Below are positions 1 through 8,238 of a stretch of 28,851 nt of DNA, piece after piece (the stretch's first letter is position 1; each line of letters opens with the position of its first letter). The translations under genes were made by a program, and so were the position numbers. Below the pieces are notes generated by a model. The model had not been told where the DNA came from. It saw nothing but the letters and a program-made list of their open reading frames with translations, and ran no database searches. Where the stretch lies: the NCBI GenBank assembly GCA_002887195.1, contig PJAB01000363.1, positions 1 through 28,851 of the forward strand, in the 5' to 3' direction. The stretch is from Chrysochromulina parva (lineage: Eukaryota; Haptophyta; Prymnesiales; Chrysochromulinaceae).

Positions 1-7
1 CCCTCGT

Positions 8-857
8 GGGGCAACTTGATTACGAACTAGGCAGCACCTAGGCAGTCAAATAATCCACATAATCTAAGGGTACCAATCGACAGATCTCGGAACGTAGGCC
101 CCAGATCCGCAATAATCCGCCCAGGATTATCAAAACTAAGCCCGCAAACAGCCCTTCCAACTTTGTTCACGAAACCCCTCGCGCACACCTTCGCTTCCGG
201 TGCGACCTAGCACCTTGGCTGCCGCCCCTCTCTCCGTCTCATGGTGAGGACATACATCCGCAAGGGTGGCCATGGCGGCGACCGCAGCAAGGCTGGCCTG
301 CCTGCCGGCTACTGGCAGGAGAAGGGTGGTCGCGCCGCAGCAGCCGCAGCAAAGGCTGCAGCAAAAGTGAAAGAATTGCTAGAGGAACAGGCAGCAAAGG
401 CGGCGGCCACCAACCGCTGGAAGCAGCGGGCCAAGCACAGTGATTAGCAGCAGTCGACCAGCAATCAGCTGCAAACAGTGTGATGCCCGCCTTGTGAGCC
501 TCGACTGACTCCACGCAGATGACGACTCAGCTTGTGCTCGTCGCTGGCTCTCGTGTGCTCCGCAGGGCGGTGTGAGGCTACAATCCAGTTTTTGGTCAAG
601 GATATCTTCACTTCAGGCTCGAGTTTGCTATGGATCCCGGCCATGCAGTCGAGAGAGCGGGCGGATAAGGGAGCGAGACAGTTGCTTTTGTCATTGTGGG
701 CTAGTGTGTCATCGTAGTAGTTGGTACATACATGTAAACGTCGCAAAGTCAATAGGGTGTTTGAGTGGCATCAATTTCAGGGCCTAAATGTAGTGATTTA
801 CAGTCAATATCGCCAACATTTTCGCGCCTGCGGCGGGCTAAGGGGCAACTTGATTAC
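8..857. repeat. 16-bp direct repeat bracketing about 0.8 kb
   Basis: The 16-mer ggggcaacttgattac occurs at 8-23 and again, identical and in the same orientation, at 842-857. The flanks beyond the 16 bp do not match. The 818 bp between the copies holds only a doubtful 68-codon ORF. The arrangement could be a target-site duplication left by an insertion, but no terminal inverted repeat, poly(A) end or transposase is visible, and one chance pair of this length in a window this size is not very improbable. Confidence 0.35.
241..447 (+). CDS. Small basic, Ala/Lys-rich hypothetical protein (doubtful)
   Basis: An ATG with G at +4 opens a 68-codon frame ending in TAG. The product starts with MVRTYIRKGGHGG, a basic stretch, and continues into an Ala/Lys/Glu helix with two tryptophans. 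The first half uses mostly G or C at third codon positions, like the firm genes here, but the second half has many GCA codons. I do not recognise a family. The MVRTY-type basic start is reminiscent of N-termini of some transposon-encoded DNA-binding proteins, and the ORF lies between two identical 16-bp repeats, so it may be a remnant of a mobile element. It may equally be a chance ORF. Confidence 0.3.
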   Translation: MVRTYIRKGGHGGDRSKAGLPAGYWQEKGGRAAAAAAKAAAKVKELLEEQAAKAAATNRWKQRAKHSD

Positions 858-942
858 CCCTTCCAGAACGCGCCCCCCCGTCGGTCCGCGACAAGTGGTC
901 GGCCTACCCATTGTTAACAGCAGAATTGGTGTCATTCTAGGT
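448..942. other. Intergenic region, nothing recognised
   Basis: About 500 bp between the doubtful small ORF and the 3' end of the LDAH-like gene. It is less GC-rich than the coding DNA around it. Several frames are open for 60-180 codons but show no domain or consistent codon bias. The only structure seen is the second copy of a 16-bp direct repeat at 842-857. Confidence 0.5.
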
Positions 943-2151
943 CTAGTAGGTTGGGCTCTGCGCGCAGCTTCTCTTCCTGCCACCCGCCTTTTGCACCAGG
1001 CGGCACGCGCCCTCGCCGCCAGAACCAGCTTGCATTCCCCCCAGTACCCCCACGGTCCACTCGACGACGCGCGCGCACGAGGCCGCTTGGACAGAAAAGG
1101 CATGCTTCATGGGCACTTCCAGGGTGCTCTCGAGTACATCGACTGGCACGCCGGCCGCACTGCACAGCGACGCCATGGTGAGCGGGCCCCACTTGTCGCC
1201 GGGCACGAAGCACGCGCGCAGCCCACCCGAGGCCGCGAGGGCGGATGCGCCCGCCTCAAAGTCGTACGGTGAGCCAAGCCGGTAGAGCTCTGTCTGCACG
1301 AGGCGCACTATATTGTGAAGCGCGTCGCGGTGGATGAGCCCATCCCGCACGAGCCGGTGGCACGCGGGAGTGAACCGCTTGCGCACCTCCGTCGGCAGGA
1401 GCGCTGTCTTGAGCGATGGGGGTGCACAGCGGATCAGAGTGGCCAGGCTGCCGAACACGTGGACGAGAAGCGGGCCGATGCAGCTGGCAAGCACGTGGTA
1501 CTCGAGACGAAAGGAGAGAGGAAGAGCGCGTAAGCTCGCGGGCACCTCGAGGAACGGCATGAGGAGCACCACACGGGGGCGCCACGCCTCTGACTGCAAC
1601 CGAAGTGCCGCCTGCAGTGCGAGCCACCCACCGATCGAATGACCAATGAGGGTGACACGGCCGGCCTCATCTCCGTGAATGATGCGCTGCCGCCCTTTGT
1701 TGCAGAAAGTCCGGATGCGCTCGGTCACATGCGTAAGCTGCTCATCGATCGTGTAGCATCGGCCCTCGTCGCTGCTGCCGCGCAGTCTTCGAGCATTTGC
1801 CCATGAGATGTGGCCGGCGAGGCCGAGCACCATGCCCTCGGCGTTCACACGCGCCGTCACGGCCGCGAGAAACTCAGCATACCAGCCGGGTAAGCCCGGG
1901 TTGCCCGGCACAAAGATGATGATGCCGGAGGCGGGGCCTTTCCGTGTCTTGTTCGTGTCGAAGATAGCTTCATAAGCGCCAAGCGCCGTGCCGACACCCT
2001 CCAGCCTACACCCACCGTACAGGATCTCGTCTACGCTGTCACACGTGCACGGATGATCACTGGCGGCGCAATGCCGAAGCAGCCAGAGGAATATCGCGAA
2101 CAGCAGCAGCACTGCGGCCAACGCGACGACGAAAGCGGACTCCGACGGCAT
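943..2151 (-). CDS. LDAH: LDAH-like alpha/beta hydrolase, membrane-anchored
   Basis: The 402-residue product belongs to the lipid droplet-associated hydrolase (LDAH/C2orf43) family of serine hydrolases, which act at lipid droplets or the ER; substrates are poorly defined. Residues 5-26 form a strongly hydrophobic N-terminal anchor. The family oxyanion motif PGNPGLPGWY is at 82-91, the nucleophile elbow GHSIGG at 170-175 (Ser172), the likely acid in PGDKWGP (Asp319) and the likely base His350 in KHAF. The frame stays open upstream to an ATG at 2277, but I chose the third Met (2151) because it directly precedes the anchor and leaves the divergent ankyrin gene its own start. The last 30 residues are basic and low-complexity and may not be conserved. 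The family call is firm; the exact start is less so. Confidence 0.85.
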   Translation of the reverse strand: MPSESAFVVALAAVLLLFAIFLWLLRHCAASDHPCTCDSVDEILYGGCRLEGVGTALGAYEAIFDTNKTRKGPASGIIIFVPGNPGLPGWYAEFLAAVTARVNAEGMVLGLAGHISWANARRLRGSSDEGRCYTIDEQLTHVTERIRTFCNKGRQRIIHGDEAGRVTLIGHSIGGWLALQAALRLQSEAWRPRVVLLMPFLEVPASLRALPLSFRLEYHVLASCIGPLLVHVFGSLATLIRCAPPSLKTALLPTEVRKRFTPACHRLVRDGLIHRDALHNIVRLVQTELYRLGSPYDFEAGASALAASGGLRACFVPGDKWGPLTMASLCSAAGVPVDVLESTLEVPMKHAFSVQAASCARVVEWTVGVLGGMQAGSGGEGACRLVQKAGGRKRSCAQSPTY

Positions 2152-2275
2152 CACACCTGTGAAAAGGAAGCTCGGGTGTGAAGAATCAAAACGGCGCCAC
2201 ATATTTTTCGTTCGTACGTGTTGTGGTGTTCCTGTGAAGGGGGTGAGTTTCGGGCGGCCATCCGGTTTGCTCGCC
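2152..2275. promoter_or_regulatory. Putative bidirectional promoter, LDAH-like / ankyrin genes
   Basis: About 124 bp separate the preferred starts of two divergent genes, so both promoters must overlap here or extend into the genes. The CCATGG at 2274-2279 is palindromic and supplies an ATG on each strand: plus-strand ATG 2276-2278 starts the ankyrin gene, and the minus-strand ATG at 2277 is the most upstream in-frame start for the hydrolase. No TATA-like box is obvious. Confidence 0.4.
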
Positions 2276-3883
2276 ATGGCGTTGACGATACACTACATCG
2301 AGGACGACGGAGAGCGTCGCGAGCTCCTAAGCGGCGAGGACCTTTGCTGGGCTGCTCTGCAAGGAGATGACGCACTCGTGCAGCGTTGCCTCGACGCACA
2401 TGTGAGCCTCGAGTCGACCTCACGTGACGGATGGACGCCGCTGCTCACGGCTGCTTTCCATGGTCACTTGAGGGTCACGCAGATGCTGGCAAGCGCTCGC
2501 GCCAACCTGGAAGCGACGAGCTCGTTTGGGCGAACGCCCATAATGTGCGCGGCAAGTGGCGGCCACAAAGAGATTGTGGATGTGCTGCGCAGGTTGGGCG
2601 CCGACCTGAAGCGGGCTGACATGACCGGAGCGACAGCACTCACTTATGCACAGCTGGTGGGCGATGAGGGCATCATCACGTCGGTCGCGGGCAAAAGTAA
2701 GTCGATCAAGGCTCAAAGCGCCGTGGAGTCGAGCGCATTGAAGCGGTCAGGCGACGACGACCTGCCGCTGCTCGATGCGGCGCACTGGCGGCAGATTGCT
2801 GAGCTGCGCAGGCTCCTCTCCGAGAATGCAAGCGCCGAGCGCGTGAACGCAGTGAACAGCGTGGGCGAGACGGCGCTGATGCATGCGGCATGCGATGTGC
2901 AGGGCGTCGAGCTCCTGCTCGCGCACGGCGCGGATGTGCACCAGACCAACACGTACGGCTGGACCGCCTTGAGCTTTGCCGCGATGCACGGCAATGTCAA
3001 GGTGGCGACATCGCTGCTCGAGGCGCTTGCGGACCCGTACAGCCGGAGCCATGACGGGCGGTCAGCACTCGACCTCGCACGCGAGCACGACCACGAGCGA
3101 GGCGTGGTCGAACTCCTCGAGGCGCGCTACGCGCACGACGTGCACGAGGCCCATAGTGCGGCGGCGCGGCTAGCAGAGCTCGTCGAGACGGCGCGGGCGC
3201 AGGCGGCGCAGGCTCGGCGGCGCGCACTGCAGCTGCAGGCGACGGCAGCTCGACGGAAGATGCTCGAGCGCTCTAAGGAGGCTGGGCGGCAGGTAGCGGG
3301 CTCGGTGCTCTTCGACGCCGCGCGCGATGGGCGCGTCGAGGTGCTTGAGGCCTGTACCTACGGCGGCAATGATGCGGACCTCGACGGGCGCGATAGCCAA
3401 GGGAGCACGCCCTTGATAGCCGCCGCCATCAATGGGCATGCAGGCGCCGTGCGGGCGCTGCTCGAGGTGCGGTTACAGTCCCTCGCCCAGGCGGAGGCTG
3501 CCGCGTCCGCGTTTGAGACTACCACCGACAACGCGGCCGCCCTCGCGGTGCATCGTAAGCGCGACGAGGCCCGTGCGCGCCTGCATGGCATGCTGACTGC
3601 GAGCACGCGCAACGGCTGGACGGCGGCGCTCTGGGGGGCGCACTATGGCCATGCTGACGTGCTGGCCGCCCTGATCGATGCCGGGGCCGACCTCGAAACC
3701 ACCACGCCCGACGGCCGCACGGCCCTCGACCTCGCGCGCCACTCGCCGATGCCCTCGCATGCGCGCGCAGTCGAGGTGCTCACGGCAGCGCTTGCGAAGA
3801 CACCTGGACAAAACGCGCAGGGGGGGGCGGATGGGGGGGGGCGGGGGGGGGGGCGGACGGGGCTACGTGGAGTTCTTGAGTGA
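2276..3883 (+). CDS. Ankyrin-repeat protein with central helical segment
   Basis: The 535-residue product carries three groups of ankyrin repeats. Residues 51-135 include DGWTPLLTAAFHGH and FGRTPIMCAASGGH. Residues 165-285 include VGETALMHAA and YGWTALSFAAMHGN. Residues 343-505 include QGSTPLIAAAINGH and NGWTAALWGAHYGH. An Ala/Arg-rich, probably coiled-coil stretch lies at 288-340 and a second helical insert at 398-440. Ankyrin arrays bind other proteins; the partner cannot be told. I chose ATG 2276 over the upstream ATG at 2159 because the latter would overlap the divergent gene and encodes nothing recognisable. The C-terminus is read through long G-runs (3820-3855), giving a Gly/Arg tail that any run-length error would change. 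The next gene starts only 53 bp downstream. Confidence 0.85.
   Translation: MALTIHYIEDDGERRELLSGEDLCWAALQGDDALVQRCLDAHVSLESTSRDGWTPLLTAAFHGHLRVTQMLASARANLEATSSFGRTPIMCAASGGHKEIVDVLRRLGADLKRADMTGATALTYAQLVGDEGIITSVAGKSKSIKAQSAVESSALKRSGDDDLPLLDAAHWRQIAELRRLLSENASAERVNAVNSVGETALMHAACDVQGVELLLAHGADVHQTNTYGWTALSFAAMHGNVKVATSLLEALADPYSRSHDGRSALDLAREHDHERGVVELLEARYAHDVHEAHSAAARLAELVETARAQAAQARRRALQLQATAARRKMLERSKEAGRQVAGSVLFDAARDGRVEVLEACTYGGNDADLDGRDSQGSTPLIAAAINGHAGAVRALLEVRLQSLAQAEAAASAFETTTDNAAALAVHRKRDEARARLHGMLTASTRNGWTAALWGAHYGHADVLAALIDAGADLETTTPDGRTALDLARHSPMPSHARAVEVLTAALAKTPGQNAQGGADGGGRGGGRTGLRGVLE
3820..3855 (+). repeat. Poly-G tract at the end of the ankyrin gene
   Basis: Runs of eight or more G separated by single other bases or short interruptions encode the Gly/Arg tail of the ankyrin protein. 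The tract is G-quadruplex-prone on the plus strand and a likely site of replication slippage or sequencing error. A +1 shift within it would replace the short tail by a longer frame running into the next gene. Confidence 0.7.
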
Positions 3884-3936
3884 ACAGTACGGTAAACTTC
3901 GCCAAATCTCCGACATCTCCGATTCATCGGTAGACA

Positions 3937-4515
3937 ATGCGGACCATGCTGATCGCCGCGCTGCCGCTCGCGCTCGAGGCTCTGCGCTTGCCCTTGCCGG
4001 CACGCATCGAATGTACGCTTGTCTCCCGTCGATCGGTACTGCTCGCCCCGGTGGCTGCCACCACCACGGCGGCACTGCTCGCATCGTCACCCGCGTTCGC
4101 CGCGTCAAAAGGGGCGTCGGATGGCAAGTGGGCGCAGCATTTTGGCGAGTTTTCCGATACGGAGTTTGAGGGCATGACGGCCACGCCCTCTGGCCTCGAG
4201 TTCAAGATCATTGAGGAAGGCTACGGTGTCAAGCCCATCTCTGGCCAGAAGATCAAGGCTCACTATGCTGGCTACCTGCTCAACGGCGCCAAGTTCGACG
4301 CGTCATACGATCGTGGCAAGCCCCTCGAGTTCAATGTGGGCGTCGGGCGTGTCATCAAGGGCTGGGACGAGGCGCTGCTTGACATGAAGGTTGGCGAGAA
4401 GCGCCTACTCAAGATCCCGTCGCAGCTGGCCTATGGTGCCAAGGGTGCGGGCGGCGTCATCCCGGGTGGGGCGACGCTCGTTTTCTACGTCGAGTTGGTG
4501 ACGCTCGCAGCGTGA
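3937..4515 (+). CDS. FKBP-type peptidyl-prolyl isomerase, probably thylakoid lumen
   Basis: The 192-residue product has one complete FKBP domain (about 85-190). The residues lining the FKBP12 pocket are present: Tyr110, Phe120-Asp121, Phe132, Val139-Ile140, Trp143, Tyr166 and Phe183, so it should be an active prolyl isomerase. The leader is composite. Residues 4-20 are hydrophobic like an ER signal, 21-30 form a short linker, and SRRSVLLAP followed by a hydrophobic stretch and AFA (53-55) is a twin-arginine lumenal signal with a processing site. Plant lumenal FKBPs also use the Tat route. This leader order points to a complex plastid. It starts 53 bp after the ankyrin stop, so its promoter probably lies inside that gene. 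A second Met at position 4 is an alternative start. Confidence 0.93.
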   Translation: MRTMLIAALPLALEALRLPLPARIECTLVSRRSVLLAPVAATTTAALLASSPAFAASKGASDGKWAQHFGEFSDTEFEGMTATPSGLEFKIIEEGYGVKPISGQKIKAHYAGYLLNGAKFDASYDRGKPLEFNVGVGRVIKGWDEALLDMKVGEKRLLKIPSQLAYGAKGAGGVIPGGATLVFYVELVTLAA

Positions 4516-4794
4516 GCACGGGTGGGCGGCCAAGACAGACTCTTCAACGAGGAAGGTGTCCTCGGCTTTCGGCTGTCTCTTCCTCGATTTCGGGCGCGCT
4601 GGTTTCACACCACACGAGGTCTGTGCGGAACGGCAGCAGGTCTGTGCGGATCGGCGGAATGTGGTAAATTTGGTCGTCGTTTCTTCATCTCACGTGGCGG
4701 AGTCTCACACGCACACTTACAACTGGCGGATTCTCAGAGTCAGCACGACTCGCGCCGTGTCGGTTCGAGAATCTCCGAGGCGCGAAGATCGAAA

Positions 4795-5778
4795 ATGCCT
4801 CTTCGCCGTCGTCGGCACTCCGTCGGCTTCGGCTTGCTCCTTTGCAGGTCCCTGCACGCATTGCCCGCATCCCTATCAAGAACATTTCTAGAGGTAGTCC
4901 GCGCCAATAACAATGCCGCGGCAGCGGCCGAAAGTGCGCGTCGTTTTGTCGTCGGCGGCACCAGTGTCGGCCGCGTTCTGGAGCAGTCAGCTGTTGCACT
5001 GGGGCGCTACCCAGAGGTGTTCTCGGTGAGCGAGGACTCCGTGACGCTACGGGCCGAGGTGGGCGCCAACGTTCAAGAGCGCACGATCGCGGTGGCGCGC
5101 GTCCTCGATGCCCTTCGCGCCGAGGGATCCGTGCCGATGCTAGAGGGCTGGCGAAACGAGGCTTTTGCCATCCGCTCCTCATTCTTTGCGCCGACGGAGC
5201 TGACGGTCGAACGGGCCGCAGCAGGCCTCTTCGGTTGCCCGGCGTACGGCGTCTTCGTAGTCGGTTACGTGGCCGACGAGGCGACGGGCGTGCCGTCGCA
5301 CGTGTGGATCGGCCGGCGTTCTCCCACCAAACCTACGTGGCCTGGGATGCTCGATTGCCTAGCGGCAGGCGGCATGGCGGCGGGCGAGATTCCGCTCGAG
5401 GCGGCGCGCAAGGAGGCGGCCGAGGAGGCTGGCATCTCCGCCGCGCTCGCCGCGAACATCCGTCCATCGGGCGGCGTCTGTTACACCGGCTTCGACCAAA
5501 CACGCTGGGCGCTCAAGCGGGACGTACTGTACACCTTCGACCTGCGCTGCCCCGCGGACTTCAAGCCACAGTGCACCGATGGCGAGGTGGCCTCCTTCGA
5601 GTGCTTGCCGGTTGCCGAGCTAGTGCGCCTCCTCCAGCGCCATGCCGACGAGGTCCAATTCAAGCCCAACGTGGCGGTCGTCTTCATTGACTTCCTGATG
5701 CGCCAGGGTTTCGTCTCGCCCGACGAGGACGGTTACCTTGAGCTGCTCGCCGAGCTGCGCAGGGCCGAGTGCCGTTGA
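4795..5778 (+). CDS. Nudix hydrolase with N-terminal DUF4743 (NUDT20/YJR142W type)
   Basis: The 327-residue product matches the two-part family that includes Arabidopsis NUDT20/24, yeast YJR142W and the Nudix half of fission-yeast Tnr3, enzymes reported to hydrolyse damaged oxo/oxy-thiamine diphosphates. The DUF4743-like half (about 30-145) includes EGWRNEAFAIR and ends with GLFGCPAYGVFVVGYV. The Nudix fold follows with PTWPGMLDCLAAGG. The Nudix box GX5EX7REUXEEXGU lies at 192-214 (EAARKEAAEEAGI), with Lys in place of the canonical Arg, which I believe is usual in this subfamily. The first 35 residues are basic and hydrophobic and may be an organelle-targeting signal. The frame is open to 4522, but the ATG at 4795 (A at -3) best fits the family length. 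In the 279-bp spacer aggtctgtgcgga occurs at 4617-4629 and 4638-4650. Confidence 0.9.
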   Translation: MPLRRRRHSVGFGLLLCRSLHALPASLSRTFLEVVRANNNAAAAAESARRFVVGGTSVGRVLEQSAVALGRYPEVFSVSEDSVTLRAEVGANVQERTIAVARVLDALRAEGSVPMLEGWRNEAFAIRSSFFAPTELTVERAAAGLFGCPAYGVFVVGYVADEATGVPSHVWIGRRSPTKPTWPGMLDCLAAGGMAAGEIPLEAARKEAAEEAGISAALAANIRPSGGVCYTGFDQTRWALKRDVLYTFDLRCPADFKPQCTDGEVASFECLPVAELVRLLQRHADEVQFKPNVAVVFIDFLMRQGFVSPDEDGYLELLAELRRAECR

Positions 5779-6277
5779 GTCGGGAGCAATTTAGCCGCAG
5801 TGCATTGTGGCTGCACCTGCTCTTTGTTCGTGGGTTCTGGTACGTTGGGGTTCCGACGCGAGATTCGCGATCTCGGCGCCATCTCGGCTCCACGTCGTCG
5901 CGCCGTCGCGGCTCGCCGGTACCGCGGTGGGGCGGCCCCGGGGTCATTAGCTTTGAAGATTTCGAGTTTGAACATTTCCAGTGAGACCCGGGCGCCACCG
6001 GACACGCCGCCCGGAGGCACTCGCGACCGACACGCGGAAGTCGTGAAGTTAATCGTGAAGGTTGGGCGAACGACGCCGAATCCGGCGAACAGGCCCGACC
6101 CGATCGGCACTACTGTGATATATTATCGGCACGGCGGTCGCTCCAGCCTCCACACGACCGTCCCGCTCATGGTATATATCGCAGAAAACGCACGCGTCTC
6201 TGATCTCCTGTGAGAATAGCGCTCGAAGCTGTACGTGCCCTGTGAATAGCACTCCGCGGTCGACTCCAAATCGCCTC
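5779..6277. other. Convergent 3' intergenic region, nothing recognised
   Basis: About 500 bp lie between the stop codons of the Nudix gene (+) and the FkbM-type gene (-). Open frames cross it on both strands but show no domain. AT-rich patches (atatatta near 6119 and atatatc near 6174) are present. It presumably holds both 3' UTRs. Confidence 0.5.
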
Positions 6278-7237
6278 TCAGCGAGCAGGCGGCAGCTGTG
6301 CGACCGACGGCTGCTCGACAGACGGCTCAGCCCACGGATAAGGGTCCTGATAGATGGTGCTCACGCCCGCGTCACGCACGCTCCGGAGGAGCCTATGGCA
6401 TGGGGAGTGCCGCCACGCGGGCAGGTGGTGGCACTCCCATAGCAGCACGTCTACGAGGCCGAGCGTGCCATCGGCGATCATCTTGGGAATGATCGTGTGC
6501 TCCGCCCCCTCGACGTCAAGCTTCAGGACCACAAAGTCGGACGGTGCAAACGAGCTGCCCATCCAGGATGAGAAGTCGATCATGGCCGCTTGGTACGTGG
6601 GCACATTCTTGGCGTTGCCCCCGCCGCCGGTGATCAGCGCCACCGGGTTGTCTTGCATTTCCAGCGCGCCAGCCTTCTCGCCCACCGCCGCCGGCAGGAA
6701 GACGTAACGACTTCGCTCGACTGCGTCGCAACTGGCGCCGAGCGACAGCCTGTGCTGCAGCAGCGAGGCATTGTCGCTGAGCGCCGGGTCGGCGTGGATC
6801 GAGGCAAGGTTACGCGCAAGGGCGCGCTGCATGCACGGCACTAGCAGCTGGCGCTTATACACCTTTCGGTCGTGCTCCGACGCCGGGCGCAACCCAAGCT
6901 GCACCTTCGAGCAGTTGTAGCGCGCAGCGTACCGGGCGAGATCGCGAGTGCTTCCCGCCGGTGGAATCGGCGGCGTTGGCAGCGGCTGCCCCGCGGAGAG
7001 TGCGCGGTGGCAAAGATTAGCGAACGGCGCGATGCGCTTGTTGGCCTCAAAGCCAAAGATGTGCCAGGGCTCTGCAAGCCGAGCCTTTGCCTCAGGCACG
7101 CTCTTGAAGATCAGCAGCGAGTTGCACCAGTTGACGCCAGCGTCGATGTACACGTTCCGCGGCGTGGGGCACGCCGGCACGCTTGATCGTGCGACCGCAA
7201 GCAGCATGGAGGCCGCGAATAACATCGGCTGCAACAT
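6278..7237 (-). CDS. FkbM-family methyltransferase with signal peptide
   Basis: The 319-residue product begins with a hydrophobic stretch (MLFAASMLLAVARS) that reads as a signal peptide, so it probably works in the secretory pathway or outside the cell. The SAM-binding loop is at about 28-44 (NVYIDAGVNWCNSLLIF), followed by FGFEANKRIAPF at 61-72 (motif II acidic residue). The FkbM hallmark LKLDVEGAEHTI lies near residue 240. FkbM-family enzymes are SAM-dependent O-methyltransferases; in eukaryotes they are often secreted and may act on glycans, but the substrate here is unknown. An open frame continues upstream to a GTG at 7378; I chose the ATG at 7237 because the signal peptide begins there. 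The upstream J-domain gene ends about 137 bp away on the same strand. Confidence 0.85.
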   Translation of the reverse strand: MLQPMLFAASMLLAVARSSVPACPTPRNVYIDAGVNWCNSLLIFKSVPEAKARLAEPWHIFGFEANKRIAPFANLCHRALSAGQPLPTPPIPPAGSTRDLARYAARYNCSKVQLGLRPASEHDRKVYKRQLLVPCMQRALARNLASIHADPALSDNASLLQHRLSLGASCDAVERSRYVFLPAAVGEKAGALEMQDNPVALITGGGGNAKNVPTYQAAMIDFSSWMGSSFAPSDFVVLKLDVEGAEHTIIPKMIADGTLGLVDVLLWECHHLPAWRHSPCHRLLRSVRDAGVSTIYQDPYPWAEPSVEQPSVAQLPPAR

Positions 7238-7374
7238 TTTTGCAAAGTGTGAACGTGAACACGAGGAGCGGAACCTCGGTAAACGAACGGGGGCTTCATC
7301 GTACCCGTACAATGTACAGTAGTGCCACTGAGGCTCTGGCGTGCTCGGCATGCTGCTCTGCGGCTCGGCGCTCG

Positions 7375-8238
7375 TCACGCTTCGTACAAGGCGCTGCCGT
7401 GGGCAACTACTCCAGTTCCCGTCTCAAAACTGGTCCAGCCGGCTCGCTGCAGCGCTTCTCGTATGCACTTATCATCCACCCCCTGCTGCAGCACGAAGGC
7501 GACCCTCGCCTCGAGCGGCTCCGACGCATTCGCGGGGTGAGTCAAGAAGGCAAAGGCGATCTCCACAGCCCGCGCGTCGCATCCGGAAGAGGTTGCCGCC
7601 GCCGCCGCGTGTGCCACCTCCCCATTTCGATGCACCGCGCGCAACTCCTCTGCTCGGGTCGGCGGCGCGTACATTCTCGGCTTGGATGCTGCGCTCGTCG
7701 ACCTCTCGTGCTGGTGCTTTGTCCACATCGGTCCCTTGGTTCGGCCGGGCTCGAGGCCCGAGGCGGCCGAGGAGTCCGCCGTGGTTGCTCGCTGTGCCTC
7801 ACGCTGATTCATCATATGCGTATAGCGAGCCTCAAGGCGTGCCTGACTCCGCGCCTTCATCGCGTCCGCGGGCGACTTGGTTTGGCCGCACTCGGTCGCC
7901 TCGTATTCTCGCTTCTTTGCTTGCTGCCGTGCGACGAAAGCCTGCGCTTTCGCGTCAAAATCAGCCTTTTGTGACGCTGCATCCAAATCACTGTCCTTGG
8001 CATGTCGCGCGCGCTTGAAATGGCTCCGTTGGGCTCCCTTCATCGGCGGGCGAGCACCTTCACGAAGTACTTCCCATGCAGCCTGCACCGCCCGGAATCG
8101 AGTGCCGTCGTCTCCACACTTGTCGGGGTGGTATTTCAGCGCCGCGACTTTCCACGCTGATTTGATCGTCGCGAGCGAGGCTGAGCTTTGGACGCCGAGG
8201 GTTGCGTACGGATCAGAGGCAAAATCCGACCTCGCCAT
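7375..8238 (-). CDS. J-domain protein with C-terminal Pex14-N-like domain
   Basis: The 287-residue product opens with a J domain (about 9-63) with the HPD motif intact at 37-39 (YHPDKCGDD), so it should stimulate an Hsp70 ATPase. A charged helical region (70-215) links it to a short C-terminal module at 224-268. By eye this module aligns without gaps to the N-terminal Pex5-binding domain of peroxin Pex14. It shares the FLxHP start, a Pro-Leu pair, Arg, Ala-Phe, the Gly after the second helix, and the Ile...Ala...Gly end. Phe231 and Phe248 fall on the two Pex14 phenylalanines that bind the WxxxF/Y motifs of Pex5. The frame is open up to 8736, but the ATG at 8238 sits right before the J domain. 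The J-domain call is firm; the Pex14 relationship rests on manual alignment. A UBA-like or other three-helix bundle is the alternative. Confidence 0.85.
   Translation of the reverse strand: MARSDFASDPYATLGVQSSASLATIKSAWKVAALKYHPDKCGDDGTRFRAVQAAWEVLREGARPPMKGAQRSHFKRARHAKDSDLDAASQKADFDAKAQAFVARQQAKKREYEATECGQTKSPADAMKARSQARLEARYTHMMNQREAQRATTADSSAASGLEPGRTKGPMWTKHQHERSTSAASKPRMYAPPTRAEELRAVHRNGEVAHAAAAATSSGCDARAVEIAFAFLTHPANASEPLEARVAFVLQQGVDDKCIREALQRAGWTSFETGTGVVAHGSALYEA

Noticed and set aside
4522..4794. In-frame N-terminal extension of the Nudix protein
   Set aside because: The extension contains short direct repeats and no family similarity; the ATG at 4795 has good context and gives a family-typical length.
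5800..6213. 137-codon plus-strand frame between the Nudix and FkbM genes
   Set aside because: No domain, no codon bias, Arg-rich shadow-like composition, and it lies where two 3' UTRs are expected.
7183..7974. 263-codon plus-strand frame opposite the FkbM and J-domain genes
   Set aside because: It begins with a TTG and runs antisense to two recognisable genes without any domain of its own.
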